This document shows, piece after piece, positions 38,601 to 51,977 of a DNA stretch of 64,000 nucleotides (position 1 is the first letter of the stretch; every line of letters starts with the position of its first letter). The translations under genes and the position numbers were made by a program. The notes beneath the pieces were generated by a model. The model worked only from the letters and a program-made list of their open reading frames with translations. It was not told where the DNA came from and ran no database searches. This DNA is from Utricularia gibba (taxonomy: Eukaryota > Streptophyta > Magnoliopsida > Lamiales > Lentibulariaceae), in contig NEEC01000011.1 in NCBI GenBank assembly GCA_002189035.1, positions 3,348,001-3,412,000 of the forward strand, written 5' to 3'.

Positions 38601-41600
38601 GATTCGACGCGAATGGGTTTTCGCATTCAAGAATATGGATTTCATTGGAAGGTATGAAATTTTTTTTGAGGCGAACCCTTACAATGCCACGGTTGTGTTC
38701 CAACCCACACCTGATGCAGGCCTCGTGCACCATTCCGTATTTTAATATCTTGAAACCGTGATGAGCCTTGTTGCACACGACACACCGTTTCGAAGCTCAT
38801 TCCAGAGCGGTCATCTTCCGTTTTGAAGCTTCGTCGTCCGACGATGTATCAGAGCTCGAATTATTGCCTTATATTAGCCTTCAATTGTGCCACAAAGTGG
38901 CCACGACGTTCGCGATGATGCGACTCGGGGCTTCCAATTCGACGCAAATGTGATTTCTCGCTTGCAAATATGCATTTCATTGGAAGGTGTGAAATTTTTG
39001 TTTTTGAGGCGATCCCTTACAATGCACGGTTGTGTTCCAACCCACACCTGATGCAGGCCTCGTGCACCATTCCGTATTTTGTCGATATCTTGAAACCGTG
39101 ATGAGCCGTTGTTGAAGCTCATTCAGGCGGTCATCTTCCGTTTTGGAAGCTTCGTCGTCCGACGATGTATCAGAGCTCGAATTATTGCCTTATATTAGCC
39201 TTCAATTGTGCCACAAAGTGGCCACGACGTTCGCGATGATGCGACCTCGGACTTCCGATTCGACGCGAATGGGTTTTCTCGCTTCAAACATATGGATTTC
39301 ATTGGAAGGTATGAAATTTTTTTTAGAGGCGATCCCTTACAATGCCACGGTGTGTTCCAACCCACACCTGATGCAGGCCTCGTGCACCATTCCGTATTTT
39401 GTAAATATCTTGAAAACCGTGATGAGCCGTTGCACACGACACACCGTTTCGAAGCTCATTCCAGAGCGGTCATCTTCCGTTTTTGAAGCTTCGTCGTCCG
39501 ACGATGTATCAGAGCTCGAATTATTGCCTTATATTAGCCTTCAATTGTGCCACAAAGTGGCCACGACGTTCGCGATGATGCGACTCGGACTTCCGATTCG
39601 ACGCAATGGATTTCTCGCTTGCAAAACATATGCATTTCATTGGAAGGTGTGAAATTTTTGTTTTTGAGGCGATCCCTTACAATGCCACGGTTGTGTTCCA
39701 ACCCACACCTGATGCAGGCCTCGTGCACCATTCCGTATTTTTCGATATCTTGAAAACCGTGATGAGCCACGTTGCACACGACACACCGTTTCGAAGCTCA
39801 TTCCGAGGCGGTCATCTTCCGTTTTGAAGCTTCGTCGTCCGACGATGTATCAGAGCTCGAATTATTGCCTTATATTAGCCTTCAATTGTGCCACAAAGTG
39901 GCCACGACGTTCGCGATGATGCGACTCGGGACTTCCGATTCGACGCAAATGTGATTTTCGCTTGCAAAAATATGCATTTCATTGGAAGGTGTGAAATTTT
40001 TGTTTTGAGGCGATCCCTTACAATGCACGGTGTGTTTCCAACCCACACCTGATGCAGGCCTCGTGCACCATTCCGTATTTTGTCGATATCTTGAAAACCG
40101 TGATGAGCCGTTGCACACGACACACCGTTTCGAAGCTCATTCCAGAGCGGTCATCTTCCGTTTTTGAAGCTTCGTCGTCGACATGTATCAGAGCTCGAAT
40201 TATTGCCTTATATTAGCCTTCAATTGTGCCACAAAGTGGCCACGACGTTCGCGATGATGCGACTCGGGGCTTCCGATTCGACGCGAATGTGGATTTCTCG
40301 CTTTCAAACATATGCATTTCATTGGAAGGTGTGAAATTTTTGTTTTTGAGGCGATCCCTTACAATGCCACGGTTGTGTTCCAACCCACACCTGATGCAGG
40401 CCTCGTGCACCATTCCGTATTTTGTCGATATCTTGAAAACCGTGATGAGCCGTTGCGCACGACACACCGTTTCGAAGCTCATTCCAGGCGGTCATCTTCC
40501 GTTTTTGAAGCTTCGTCGTCCGACGATGTATCAGAGCTCGAATTATTGCCTTATATTACCTTCAATTGTGCCACAAAGTGGCCACGACGTTCGCGATGAT
40601 GCGACCTCGGACTTCCGATTCGACGCGAATGGGTTTCTCGCTTCAAACATATGGATTTCATTGGAAGGTGTGAAATTTTTGTTTTGAGGCGATCCCTTAC
40701 AATGCCACGGTTGTGTTCCAACCCACACCTGATGCAGGCCTCGTGCACCATTCCGTATTTTGTCGATATCTTGAAAACCGTGATGAGCCGTTGCACACGA
40801 CACACCGTTTCGAAGCTCATTCCGAGCGGTCATCTTCCGTTTTGAAGCTTCGTCGTCCGACGATGTATCAGAGCTCGAATTATTGCCTTATATTAGCCTT
40901 CAATTGTGCCACAAAGTGGCCACGACGTTCGCGATGATGCGACTCGGACTTCCGATTCGACGCGAATGGGTTTCTCGCATTCAAGAATATGCATTTCATT
41001 GGAAGGTGAAATTTTTTTTAGAGGCGAACCCTTACAATGCCACGGTTGTGTTCCAACCCACACCTGATGCAGGCCTCGTGCACCATTCCGTATTTTGTAA
41101 ATATCTTGAAAACCGTGATGAGCCTTGTTGCACACGACACACCGTTTCGAAGCTCATTCCAGAGCGGTCATCTTCCGTTTTTGAAGCTTCGTCGTCCGAC
41201 GATGTATCAGAGCTCGAATTATTGCCTTATATTAGCCTTCAATTGTGCCACAAAGTGGCCACGACGTACGCGATGATGCGACTCGGGGCTTCCAATTCGA
41301 CGCAAATGTGATTTCTCGCTTGCAAAAGATATGCATTTCATTGGAAGGTGTGAAATTTTTGTTTTGAGGCGATCCCTTACAATGCCGGTTGTGTTCCAAC
41401 CCACACCTGATGCAGGCCTCGTGCACCATTCCGTATTTTATCGATATCTTGAAACCGTGATGAGCCACGTTGCACACGACACACCGTTTCGAAGCTCATT
41501 CCAGGGCGGTCATCTTCCGTTTTGGAAGCTTCTCGTCCGACAATATATCAGAGCTCGAATTATTGCCTTATATTACCCTTCAATTGTGCCACAAAGTGGC

Positions 41601-42355
41601 CACGACGTTCGCGATGATGCGACCTCGGACTTTCGATTCGACGCGAATGGGATTTCTCGCTTTCAAAACATATGGATTTCATTGGAAGGTGTGAAATTTT
41701 TGTTTTTGAGGCGATCCCTTACAATGCCACGGTTGTGTTCCAACCCACACCTGATGCAGGCCTCGTGCACCATTCCGTATTTTCGATATCTTGAAACGTG
41801 ATGAGCCACGTTGCACACGACACACCGTTTCGAAGCTCATTCCAGGCGGTCATCTTCCGTTTTTGAAGCTTCGTCGTCCGACGATGTATCAGAGCTCGAA
41901 TTATTGCCTTATATTAGCCTTCAATTGTGCCACAAAGTGGCCACGACGTTCGCGATGATGCGACTCGGGCTTCCAATTCGACGCAAATGTGATTTCTCGC
42001 TTGCAAAACATGCATTTCATTGGAAGGTGTGAAATTTTTGTTTTTGAGGCGATCCCTTACAATGCCACGGTTGTGTTCCAACCCACCTGATGCAGGCCTC
42101 GTGCACCATTCCGTATTTTATCGATATCTTGAAACCGTGATGAGCCACGTACACGAACACCCGTTTCGAAGCTCATTCCGAGGCGGTCATCTTCCGTTTT
42201 CAAGCTTTGTCGTTCGACAATATATCAGAGCTCGAATTATTGCCTTATATTAGCCTTCAATTGTGCCACAAAGTGGCCACGACGTTCGCGATGATGCGAC
42301 CGGACTTCGATTCGACGCGAATGGTTTTCTCGCTTCAAGACATATGGATTTCATT

Positions 42356-45105
42356 GGAAGGTATGAAATTTTTGTTTTAGAGGCGAACCCTTACAATGCC
42401 ACGGTGTGTTCCAACCCACACCTGATGCAGGCCTCGTGCACCATTCCGTATTTTGTAAATATCTTGAAAACCGTGATGAGCCTTGTTGCACACGACACAC
42501 CGTTTCGAAGCTCATTCCAGAGCGGTCATCTTCCGTTTTTGAAGCTTCGTCGTCCGACGATGTATCAGAGATCGAATTATTGCCTTATATTAGCCTTCAA
42601 TTGTGCCACAAAGTGGCCACGACGTACGCGATGATGCGACTCGGGGCTTCCAATTCGACGCAAATGTGATTTCTCGCTTGCAAAAGATATGCATTTCATT
42701 GGAAGGTGTGAAATTTTTTTTTTGAGGCGATCCCTTACAATGCACGGTTGTGTTCCAACCCACACCTGATGAAGGCCTCGTGCACCATTCCGTATTTTAT
42801 CGATATCTTGAAAACCGTGATGAGCCACGTTTGCACACGACACACCGTGTCGAAGCTCATTCCGAGGCGGTCATCTTCCGTTTTGCAAGCTTTGTCGTTC
42901 GACGATGTATCAGAGCTCGAATTATTGCCTTATATAGCCTTCAATTGTGCCACAAAGTGGCCACGACGTTCGCGATGATGCGACCTCGGACTTCCGATTC
43001 GACGCGAATGGGTTTTCTCGCATTCAAGACATATGGATTTCATTGGAAGGTATGAAATTTTTTTTTAGAGGCGAACCCTTACAATGCCACGAGTGTGTTC
43101 CAACCCACACCTGATGCAGGCCTCGTGCACCATTCCGTATTTTGTAAATATCTTGAAAACCGTGATGAGCCTTGTTGCAGACACACAAACTTTCATCATT
43201 CCAGAGCGGTCATCTTCCGTTTTTGAAGCTTCGTCGTCCGACGATGTATCAGAGATCGAATTATTGCCTTATATTAGCCTTCAATTGTGCCACAAAGTGG
43301 CCACGACGTACGCGATGATGCGACTCGGGGCTTCCAATTAGACGCAAATGTGATTTCTCGCTTGCAAAAGTTATGCATTTCATTGGAAGGTGTGAAATTT
43401 TTGTTTTTGAGGCGATCCCTTACAATGGCACGGTTGTGTTCCAACCCACACCTGATGCAGGCCTCGTGCACCATTCCGTATTTTATCGATATCTTGAAAC
43501 CGTGATGAGCCACGTAGCGTACGACACACGTTTAAAAGCTCATTCTAGGGCGGTCATCTTCCGTTTTGGAAGCTTCATTGTCCGACAATATATCAGAGCT
43601 GGAATTATTGCCTTATATTACCCTTCAATTGTGCCAAAAAAAGTGGCCACGACGTTCGCGATGATGCGACCGGGACTTCCGATTCGACGCGAATGGGATT
43701 TCTCGCTTTCAAAACATATGCATTTCATTGGAAGGTGTGAAATTTTTCGTTTTTGAGGCGATCCCTTACAATGCCACGGTTGTGTTCCAACCCACACTGA
43801 TGAAGGCCTCGTGCACCATTCCGTATTTTCTCGATATCTTGAATACCGTGATGAGCCTTGTTGCACACGACACCGTTTCGAAGCTCATTCCAGAGCGGTC
43901 ATCTTCCGTTTTTGAAGCTTCGTCGTCCGACGATGTATCAGAGATCGAATTATTGCCTTATATTAGCCTTCAATTGTGCCACAAAGTGGCCACGACGTAC
44001 GCGATGATGCGACTCGGGGCTTCCAATTCGACGCAAATGTGATTTCTCGCTTGCAAAAGATATGCATTTCATTGGAAGGTGTGAAATTTTTGTTTTGAGG
44101 CGATCCCTTACAATGCCACGGTTGTGTTCCAACCCACACCTGATGAAGGCCTCGTGCACCATTCCGTATTTTATCGATATCTTGAAAACCGTGATGAGCC
44201 ACGTTGCACACGACACACCGTGTCGAAGCTCATTCCGAGGCGGTCATCTTCCGTTTTGCAAGCTTTGTCGTTCGACGATGTATCAGAGCTCGAATTATTG
44301 CCTTATATTAGCCTTCAATTGTGCCACAAGTGGCCACGACGTTCGCGATGATGCGACCTCGGACTTCCGATTCGACGCGAATGGGTTTTCTCGCATTCAA
44401 GACATATGGATTTCATTGGAAGGTATGAAATTTTTGTTTTAGAGGCGAACCCTTACAATGCCACGGTTGTGTTCCAACCCACACCTGATGCAGGCCTCGT
44501 GCACCATTCCGTATTTTGTAAATATCTTGAAAACCGTGATGAGCACACACACGACACACCGTTTCGAAGCTCATTCTAGAGCGGTCATCTTCCGTTTTTG
44601 AAGCTTCGTCGTCCGACGATGTATTAGAGCTCGAATAATTTCCTTATATTACCCTTCAATTGTGCCACAAAGTTGCCACACGACGTTCGCGATGATGCGA
44701 CTCGGGGCTTCCAATTCGACGCAAATGTGATTTCTCGCTTGCAAAACACATGCATTTCATTGGAAGGTGTGAAATTTTCGTTTTAGAGGCGATCCTTACA
44801 ATGCCACGGTTGTGTCCAACCCACACCTGATGTAGGCCTCGTGCACCATTCCGTATTTTATCGATATCTTGAAAACCGTGATGAGCCACGTTTCACACGA
44901 CACACCGTTTCGAAGCTCATTCCAGGGCGGTCATCTTCTGTTTTTGAAGCTTCGTCGTTCGACAATATATCAGAGCTCGAATAATTTCCTTCTATTACCC
45001 TTCAATTGTGCCACAAAGTGGCCACGACGTTCGCGATGATGCGACCTCGGACTTCCGATTCGACGCGAATTGGATTTCTCGCTTTCAAAACATATGCATT
45101 TCATT
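42356..45105 (+). repeat. Eight-monomer segmental duplication, left copy
   Basis: These eight monomers (2750 bp) include four-monomer block copy 1 and correspond in order to 49226-51977. The shared flanking markers are two K/T-type members with GAGATCG and CACCGTGTCG on the left. On the right are a member with TCTAGAGCGG, GATGTATTAGAGC, AATAATTTCC and CAAAACACATGC (start 44418) and a member with GATGTAGG and CGTTTCACACG (start 44762). The offset between the copies is about 6.87 kb. Confidence 0.75.
43045..44417 (+). repeat. Four-monomer higher-order block, copy 1
   Basis: The four members start at 43045, 43385, 43730 and 44074 (1373 bp). Member 1 has GTAAATATC, AGAGCGG, GAGATCG, ACGTACGCG, ATTAGACGC and a tail with CAAAAGTTATGC. 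Member 2 has GGCACGG, ATCGATATC, CGTAGCGTACG, TCTAGGGCGG, TTCATTGTCCG and GAGCTGG. Member 3 has the shortened CACACTGATGAAGG, CTCGATATC and CTTGAATACC. Member 4 has ATCGATATC, CACCGTGTCG, GAGGCGG, TTTGCAAGCTTTG and a tail GGGTTTTCTCGCATTCAAG. In member 1 the GCACACGACACACCG box is locally garbled near 43180-43200. Confidence 0.88.
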
Positions 45106-47849
45106 GGAAGGTGTGAAATTTTCGTTTTAGAGGCGATCCCTTACAATGCCACGAGTGTGTTCCAACCCACACCTGATGCAGGCCTCGTGCACCATTCCGT
45201 ATTTTGTAAATATCTTGAAAACCGTGATGAGCCTTGTTGCACACGACACACCGTTTCGAAGCTCATTCCAGAGCGGTCATCTTCCGTTTTTGAAGCTTCG
45301 TCGTCCGACGATGTATCAGAGATCGAATTATTGCCTTATATTAGCCTTCAATTGTGCCACAAAGTGGCCACGACGTACGCGATGATGCGACTCGGCTTCC
45401 AATTCGACGCAAATGTGATTTCTCGCTTGCAAAAGATATGCATTTCATTGGAAGGTGTGAAATTTTTGTTTTTGAGGCGATCCCTTACAATGGCACGGTT
45501 GTGTTCCAACCCACACCTGATGCAGGCCTCGTGCACCATTCCGTATTTTATCGATATCTTGAAACCGTGATGAGCCACGTTGACACACCACCGCCGTTTC
45601 GAAGCTCATTCCGAGGCAGTCATCTTCCGTTTCGCAAGCTTTGTCGTTCGACAATATATCAGAGCTCGAATTATTGCCTTATATTAGCCTTCAATTGTGC
45701 CACAAAGTGGCCACGACGTTCGCGATGATGCGACCTCGGACTTCCGATTCGACGCGAATGGGTTTTCTCGCATTCAAGACATATGGATTTCATTGGAAGG
45801 TGTGAAATTTTTGTTTTAGAGGCGAACCCTTACAATGCCACGAGTGTGTTCCAACCCACACCTGATGCAGGCCTCGTGCACCATTCCGTATTTTGTAATA
45901 TCTTGAAACCGTGATGAGCCTTGTTGCACACGACACACCGTTCGAGCTCATTCCAGAGCGGTCATCTTCCGTTTTTGAAGCTTCGTCGTCCGACGATGTA
46001 TCAGAGCTCGAATTATTGCCTTATATTAGCCTTCAATTGTGCCACAAAGTGGCCACGACGTACGCGATGATGCGACTCGGGGCTTCCAATTCGACGCAAA
46101 TGTGATTTCTCGCTTGCAAAACACATGAATTTCATTGGAAGGTGTGAAATTTTCGTTTTAGAGGCGATCCCTTACAATGCCACGAGTGTGTTCCAACCCA
46201 CACCTGATGCAGGCCTCGTGCACCATTCTGTATTTTGTAAATATCTTGAAAACGTGATGAGCCTTGTTGCACGCACGTTTCGAAGCTCATTCCAGGGCGG
46301 TCATCTTCTGTTTTTGAAGCTTCGTCGTCCGACAATATATCAGACCTCGAATTATTGCCTTATATTACCCTTCAATTGTGCCACAAAGTGGCCACGACGT
46401 TCGCGATGATGCGACTCGGGGCTTCCAATTCGACGCAAATGTGATTTCTCGCTTGCAAAACATGCATTTCATTGGAAGGTGTGAAATTTTTGTTTTTGAG
46501 GCGATCCCTTACAATGGCACGGTTGTGTTCCAACCCACACCTGATGCAGGCCTCGTGCACCATTCCGTATTTTATCGATATCTTGAAAACCGTGATGAGC
46601 CACGTTTCACACGACACACCGTTCGAAGCTCATTCCGAGGCGGTCATCTTCCGTTTTGCAAGCTTTGTCGTTCGACGATGTATCAGAGCTCGAATTATTG
46701 CCTTATATTAGCCTTCAATTGTGCCACAAAGTGGCCACGACGTTCGCGATGATGCGACCTCGGACTTCCGATTCGACGCGAATGGGTTTTCTCGCATTCA
46801 AGACATATGGATTTCATTGGAAGGTATGAAATTTTGTTTTTAGAGGCGAACCCTTACAATGCCACGAGTGTGTTCCAACCCACACCTGATGCAGGCCTCG
46901 TGCACCATTCCGTATTTTGTAAATATCTTGAAAACCGTGATGAGCCTTGTTGCACACGACACACCGTTTCGAAGCTCATTCCAGAGCGGTCATCTTCCGT
47001 TTTTGAAGCTTCGTCGTCCGACGATGTATCAGAGCTCGAATTATTGCCTTATATTAGCCTTCAATTGTGCCACAAAGTGGCCACGACGTACGCGATGATG
47101 CGACTCGGGGCTTCCAATTCGACGCAAATGTGATTTCTCGCTTTCAAAACATATGCATTTCATTGGAAGGTGTGAAATTTTTCGTTTTTGAGGCGATCCC
47201 TTACAATGCCACGGTTGTGTACCAACCCACACCTGATGAAGGCCTCGTGCACCATTCCGTATTTTCTCGATATCTTGAATACCGTGATGAGCCACGTTGC
47301 GCACGACACACCCGTTTCGAAGCTCATTTTGAGGCAGTCATCTTCCGTTTTGGAAGCTTCGTCGTCCGACGATGTATTAGAGCTCGAATTATTGCCTTAT
47401 ATTACCCTTCAATTGTGCCAAAGTGGCCACGCGTGCGCGACGACTCGGACTTCCGATTCGACGCGAATGGGTTTTCTCGCATTCAAGACATATGGATTTC
47501 ATTGGAAGGTATGAAATTCTTGTTTTAGAGGCGAACCCTTACAATGCCACGAGTGTGTTCCAACCCACACCTGATGCAGGCCTCGTGCACCATTCCGTAT
47601 TTTGTAAATATCTTGAAAACCGTGATGAGCCTTGTTGCACACGACACACCGTTTCGAAGCTCATTCCAGAGCGGTCATCTTCCGTTTTGAAGCTTCGTCG
47701 TCCGACGATGTATCAGAGCTCGAATTATTGCCTTATATTACCCTTCAATTGTGCCACAAAGTGGCCACGACGTTCGCGATGATGCGACCTCGGACTTCCG
47801 ATTCGACGCGAAATGGGTTTTCTCGCATTCAAGACATATGGATTTCATT

Positions 47850-49225
47850 GGAAGGTATGAAATTTTTGTTTAAGAGGCGAACCCTTACAATGCCACGGTT
47901 GTGTTCCAACCCACACCTGATGCAGGCCTCGTGCACCATTCCGTATTTTGCAAATATCTTGAAAACCGTGATGAGCCTTGTTGCACACTTTCGCCAAAGC
48001 TCATTCCAGAGCGGTCATCTTCCGTTTTTGAAGCTTCGTCGTCCGACGATGTATCAGAGATCGAATTATTGCCTTATATTAGCCTTCAATTGTGCCACAA
48101 AGTGGCCACGACGTACGCGATGATGCGACTCGGGGCTTCCAATTAGACGCAAATGTGATTTTCTCGCTTGCAAAAGTTATGCATTTCATTGGAAGGTGTG
48201 AAATTTTTGTTTTTGAGGCGATCCCTTACAATGGCACGGTTGTGTTCCAACCCACACCTGATGCAGGCCTCGTGCACCATTCCGTATTTTATCGATATCT
48301 TGAAAACCGTGATGAGCCACGTAGCGTACGACACACTGTTTAAAGCTCATTCTAGGGCGGTCATCTTCCGTTTTGGAAGCTTCATTGTCCGACAATATAT
48401 CAGAGCTGGAATTATTGCCTTATATTACCCTTCAATTGTGCCAAAAAGTGGCCACGACGTTCGCGATGATGCGACCTCGGACTTCCGATTCGACGCGAAT
48501 GGGATTTCTCGCTTTCAAAACATATGGATTTCATTGGAAGGTGTGAAATTTTTCGTTTTTGAGGCGATCCCTTACAATGCCACGGTTGTGTTCCAACCCA
48601 CACTGATGAAGGCCTCGTGCACCATTCCGTATTTTCTCGATATCTTGAATACCGTGATGAGCCACGTTGCGCACGACACACCGTTTCGAAGCTCATTCCA
48701 GGGCGGTCATCTTCCGTTTTTGAAGCTTCGTCGTCCGACAATATATCAGAGCTCGAATAATTTCCTTATATTACCCTTCAATTGTGCCACAAAGATGCCA
48801 CGACGTTCGCGATGATGCGACTCGGGGCTTCCAATTCGACGCAAATGTGATTTCTCGCTTGCAAAACATATGCATTTCATTGGAAGGTGTGAAATTTTTG
48901 TTTTTGAGGCGATCCCTTACAATGCCACGGTTGTGTTCCAACCCACACCTGATGAGGCCTCGTGCACCATTCCGTATTTTATCGATATCTTGAAAACCGT
49001 GATGAGCCACGTTTGACACGACACACCGTTCGAAGCTCATTCCGAGGCGGTCATCTTCCGTTTTGCAAGCTTTGTCGTTCGACGATGTATCAGAGCTCGA
49101 ATTATTGCCTTATATTAGCCTTCAATTGTGCCACAAAGTGGCCACGACGTTCGCGATGATGCGACCTCGGACTTCCGATTCGACGCGAATGGGTTTTCTC
49201 GCATTCAAGACATATGGATTTCATT
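47850..49225 (+). repeat. Four-monomer higher-order block, copy 2
   Basis: Members start at 47850, 48191, 48536 and 48882 (1376 bp). They show the same marker order as copy 1: ATTAGACGC plus CAAAAGTTATGC, then CGTAGCGTACG plus GAGCTGG, then CACACTGATGAAGG plus CTTGAATACC, then TTTGCAAGCTTTG plus the GCATTCAAG tail. Member 3 differs from copy 1 in its second half: it has AGGGCGG, AATATATC, GAATAATTTCC and AAAGATGCC, where copy 1 has AGAGCGG, GATGTATC and GAGATCG. This looks like gene-conversion-like patching or a separate branch. Confidence 0.87.
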
Positions 49226-51977
49226 GGAAGGTATGAAATTTTTGTTTTAGAGGCGAACCCTTACAATGCCACGTGTGTTCCAACCCACACCTGATGCAGG
49301 CCTCGTGCACCATTCCGTATTTTCTCGATATCTTGAATACCGTGATGAGCCTTGTTGCACACGACACACCACCGTTTCGAAGCTCATTCCAGAGCGGTCA
49401 TCTTCCGTTTTTGAAGCTTCGTCGTCCGACGATGTATCAGAGATCGAATTATTGCCTTATATTAGCCTTCAATTGTGCCACAAAGTGGCCACGACGTACG
49501 CGATGATGCGACTCGGGGCTTCCAATTCGACGCAAATGTGATTTCTCGCTTGCAAAAGATATGCATTTCATTGGAAGGTGTGAAATTTTTGTTTTTGAGG
49601 CGATCCCTTACAATGCCACGGTTGTGTTCCAACCCACACCTGATGAAGGCCTCGTGCACCATTCCGTATTTTATCGATATCTTGAAAACCGTGATGAGCC
49701 ACGTTTGACACGACACACCGTGTCGAAGCTCATTCCGAGGCGGTCATCTTCTGTTTTGCGCTTTGTCGTTCGACGATGTATCAGAGCTCGAATTATTGCC
49801 TTATATTAGCCTTCAATTGTGCCACAAAGTGGCCACGACGTTCGCATGATGCGACCTCGGACTTCCGATTCGACGCGAATGGGTTTCTCGCATTCAAGAC
49901 ATATGGATTTCATTGGAAGGTATGAAATTTTTGTTTTAGAGGCGAACCCTTACAATGCCACGAGTGTGTTCCAACCCACACCTGATGCAGGCCTCGTGCA
50001 CCATTCCGTATTTTGTAAATATCTTGAAAACCGTGATGAGCCTTGTTGCACACGACACACACACCGTTTCGAAGCTCATTCCAGAGCGGTCATCTTCCGT
50101 TTTTGAAGCTTCGTCGTCCGACGATGTATCAGAGATCGAATTATTGCCTTATATTAGCCTTCAATTGTGCACAAAGTGGCCACGACGTACGCGATGATGC
50201 GACTCGGGGCTTCCAATTAGACGCAAATGTGATTTCTCGCTTGCAAAAGTTATGCATTTCATTGGAAGGTGTGAAATTTTTGTTTTTGAGGCGATCCCTT
50301 ACAATGGCACGGTTGTGTTCCAACCCATGCAGGCATGCACCTTCCGTATTTTATCGATATCTTGAAACCGTGATGAGCCACGTAGCGTACGACACACTGT
50401 TTAAAAAGCTCATTCTAGGGCGGTCATCTTCCGTTTTGGAAGCTTCATTGTCCGACAATATATCAGAGCTGGAATTATTGCCTTATATTACCCTTCAATT
50501 GTGCCAAAAGTGGCCACGACGTTCGCGATGATGATGCGACCTCGGACTTCCGATTCGACGCGAATGGGATTTCTCGCTTTCAAAACATATGCATTTCATT
50601 GGAAGGTGTGAAATTTTTCGTTTTTGAGGCGATCCCTTACAATGCCACGGTTGTGTTCCAACCCACATCTGATGAAGGCCTCGTGCACCATTCCGTATTT
50701 TCTCGATATCTTGAATACCGTGATGAGCCTTGTTGCACACGACACACCGTTTCGAAGCTCATTCCAGAGCGGTCATCTTCCGTTTTTGAAGCTTCGTCGT
50801 CCGACGATGTATCAGAGATCGAATTATTGCCTTATATTAGCCTTCAATTGTGCCACAAAGTGGCCACGACGTACGCGATGATGCGACTCGGGGCTTCCAA
50901 TTCGACGCAAATGTGATTTCTCGCTTGCAAAAGATATGCATTTCATTGGAAGGTGTGAAATTTTTGTTTTTGAGGGCGATCCCTTACAATGCCACGGTTG
51001 TGTTCCAACCCACACCTGATGAAGGCCTCGTGCACCATTCCGTATTTTATCGATATCTTGAAAACCGTGATGAGCCACGTTTGACACGACACACCGTGTC
51101 GAAGCTCATTCCGAGGCGGTCATCTTCCGTTTTGCAAGCTTTGTCGTTCGACGATGTATCAGAGCTCGAATTATTGCCTTATATTAGCCTTCAATTGTGC
51201 CACAAAGTGCCACGACGTTCGCGATGATGCCTCGGACTTTCCGATTCGACGCGAATGGGTTTTCTCGCATTCAAGACATATGGATTTCATTGGAAGGTAT
51301 GAAATTTTTGTTTTAGAGGCGAACCCTTACAATGCCACGGTTGTGTTCCAACCCACACCTGATGCAGGCCTCGTGCACCATTCCCGTATTTTGTAATATC
51401 TTGAAAACCGTGATGAGCCTTGTTGCACACGACACACACGCACCGTTTCGAAGCTCATTCTAGAGCGGTCATCTTCCGTTTTTGAAGCTTCGTCGTCCGA
51501 CGATGTATTAGAGCTCGAATAATTTCCTTATATTACCTTCAATTGTGCCACAAAGTGCCACGACGTTCGCGATGATGCGACTCGGGGCTTCCAATTCGAC
51601 GCAAATGTGATTTCTCGCTTGCAAAACACATGCATTTCATTGGAAGGTGTGAAATTTTTGTTTTAGAGGCGATCCCTTACAATGCCACGGTTGTGTTCCA
51701 ACCCACACCTGATGTAGGCCTCGTGCACCATTCCGTATTTTATCGATATCTTGAAAACCGTGATGAGCCACGTTTCACACGACACACCGTTTCGAAGCTC
51801 ATTCCGAGGCGGTCATCTTCCGTTTTCAAGCTTTGTCATTCGACAATATATCAGAGCTCGAATTATTGCCTTATTTAGCCTTCAATTGTGCCACAAAAAC
51901 GACGTTCGCGATGATGCGACCTCGGACTTCCGATTCGACGCGAATGTTTTCTCGCATTCAAACATATGGATTTCATT
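49226..51977 (+). repeat. Eight-monomer segmental duplication, right copy
   Basis: This 2752-bp segment is the partner of 42356-45105, two bases longer in total. The TCTAGAGCGG/GATGTATTAG/CAAAACACATGC member starts at 51292 and the GATGTAGG member at 51642. The first member differs from its partner in having CTCGATATC with CTTGAATACC instead of GTAAATATC, so the similarity is weaker at the left end. The GCACACGACACACCG box is expanded by a few CA or ACC units in three members here. Confidence 0.75.
49915..51291 (+). repeat. Four-monomer higher-order block, copy 3
   Basis: Members start at 49915, 50264, 50601 and 50948 (1377 bp). The marker order is that of copies 1 and 2. Member 2 has a private local defect near 50330 (CCCATGCAGGCATGCACC, with the CACACCTG stretch lost). 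Member 3 has CACATCTGATGAAGG and CTTGAATACC, and like copy 1 has AGAGCGG and GAGATCG. Copies 1 and 3 therefore look closer to each other than to copy 2, although copies 2 and 3 are physically nearer. Confidence 0.87.

Larger units (their letters stand above)
19752..42355 (+). repeat. Subarray II: 67 monomers, mixed order
   Basis: Monomer starts: 19752, 20086, 20424, 20764, 21104, 21449, 21790, 22132, 22477, 22817, 23161, 23505, 23848, 24189, 24531, 24869, 25211, 25555, 25900, 26243, 26582, 26925, 27262, 27587, 27901, 28219, 28561, 28907, 29248, 29591, 29932, 30230, 30575, 30919, 31261, 31601, 31939, 32277, 32620, 32951, 33291, 33624, 33968, 34305, 34645, 34988, 35330, 35633, 35970, 36301, 36635, 36969, 37308, 37643, 37969, 38309, 38647, 38982, 39304, 39642, 39984, 40324, 40663, 41001, 41343, 41684, 42022. 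Three-monomer order resembling subarray I is seen around 25-29 kb; the CTTAAAACC marker recurs at about 27360. Alternation of ATCGATATC and GTAAATATC copies appears from about 33 kb. Mean spacing from 20,086 to 27,262 is 342 bp, but only about 335 bp from 35,330 to 42,022. Confidence 0.92.
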
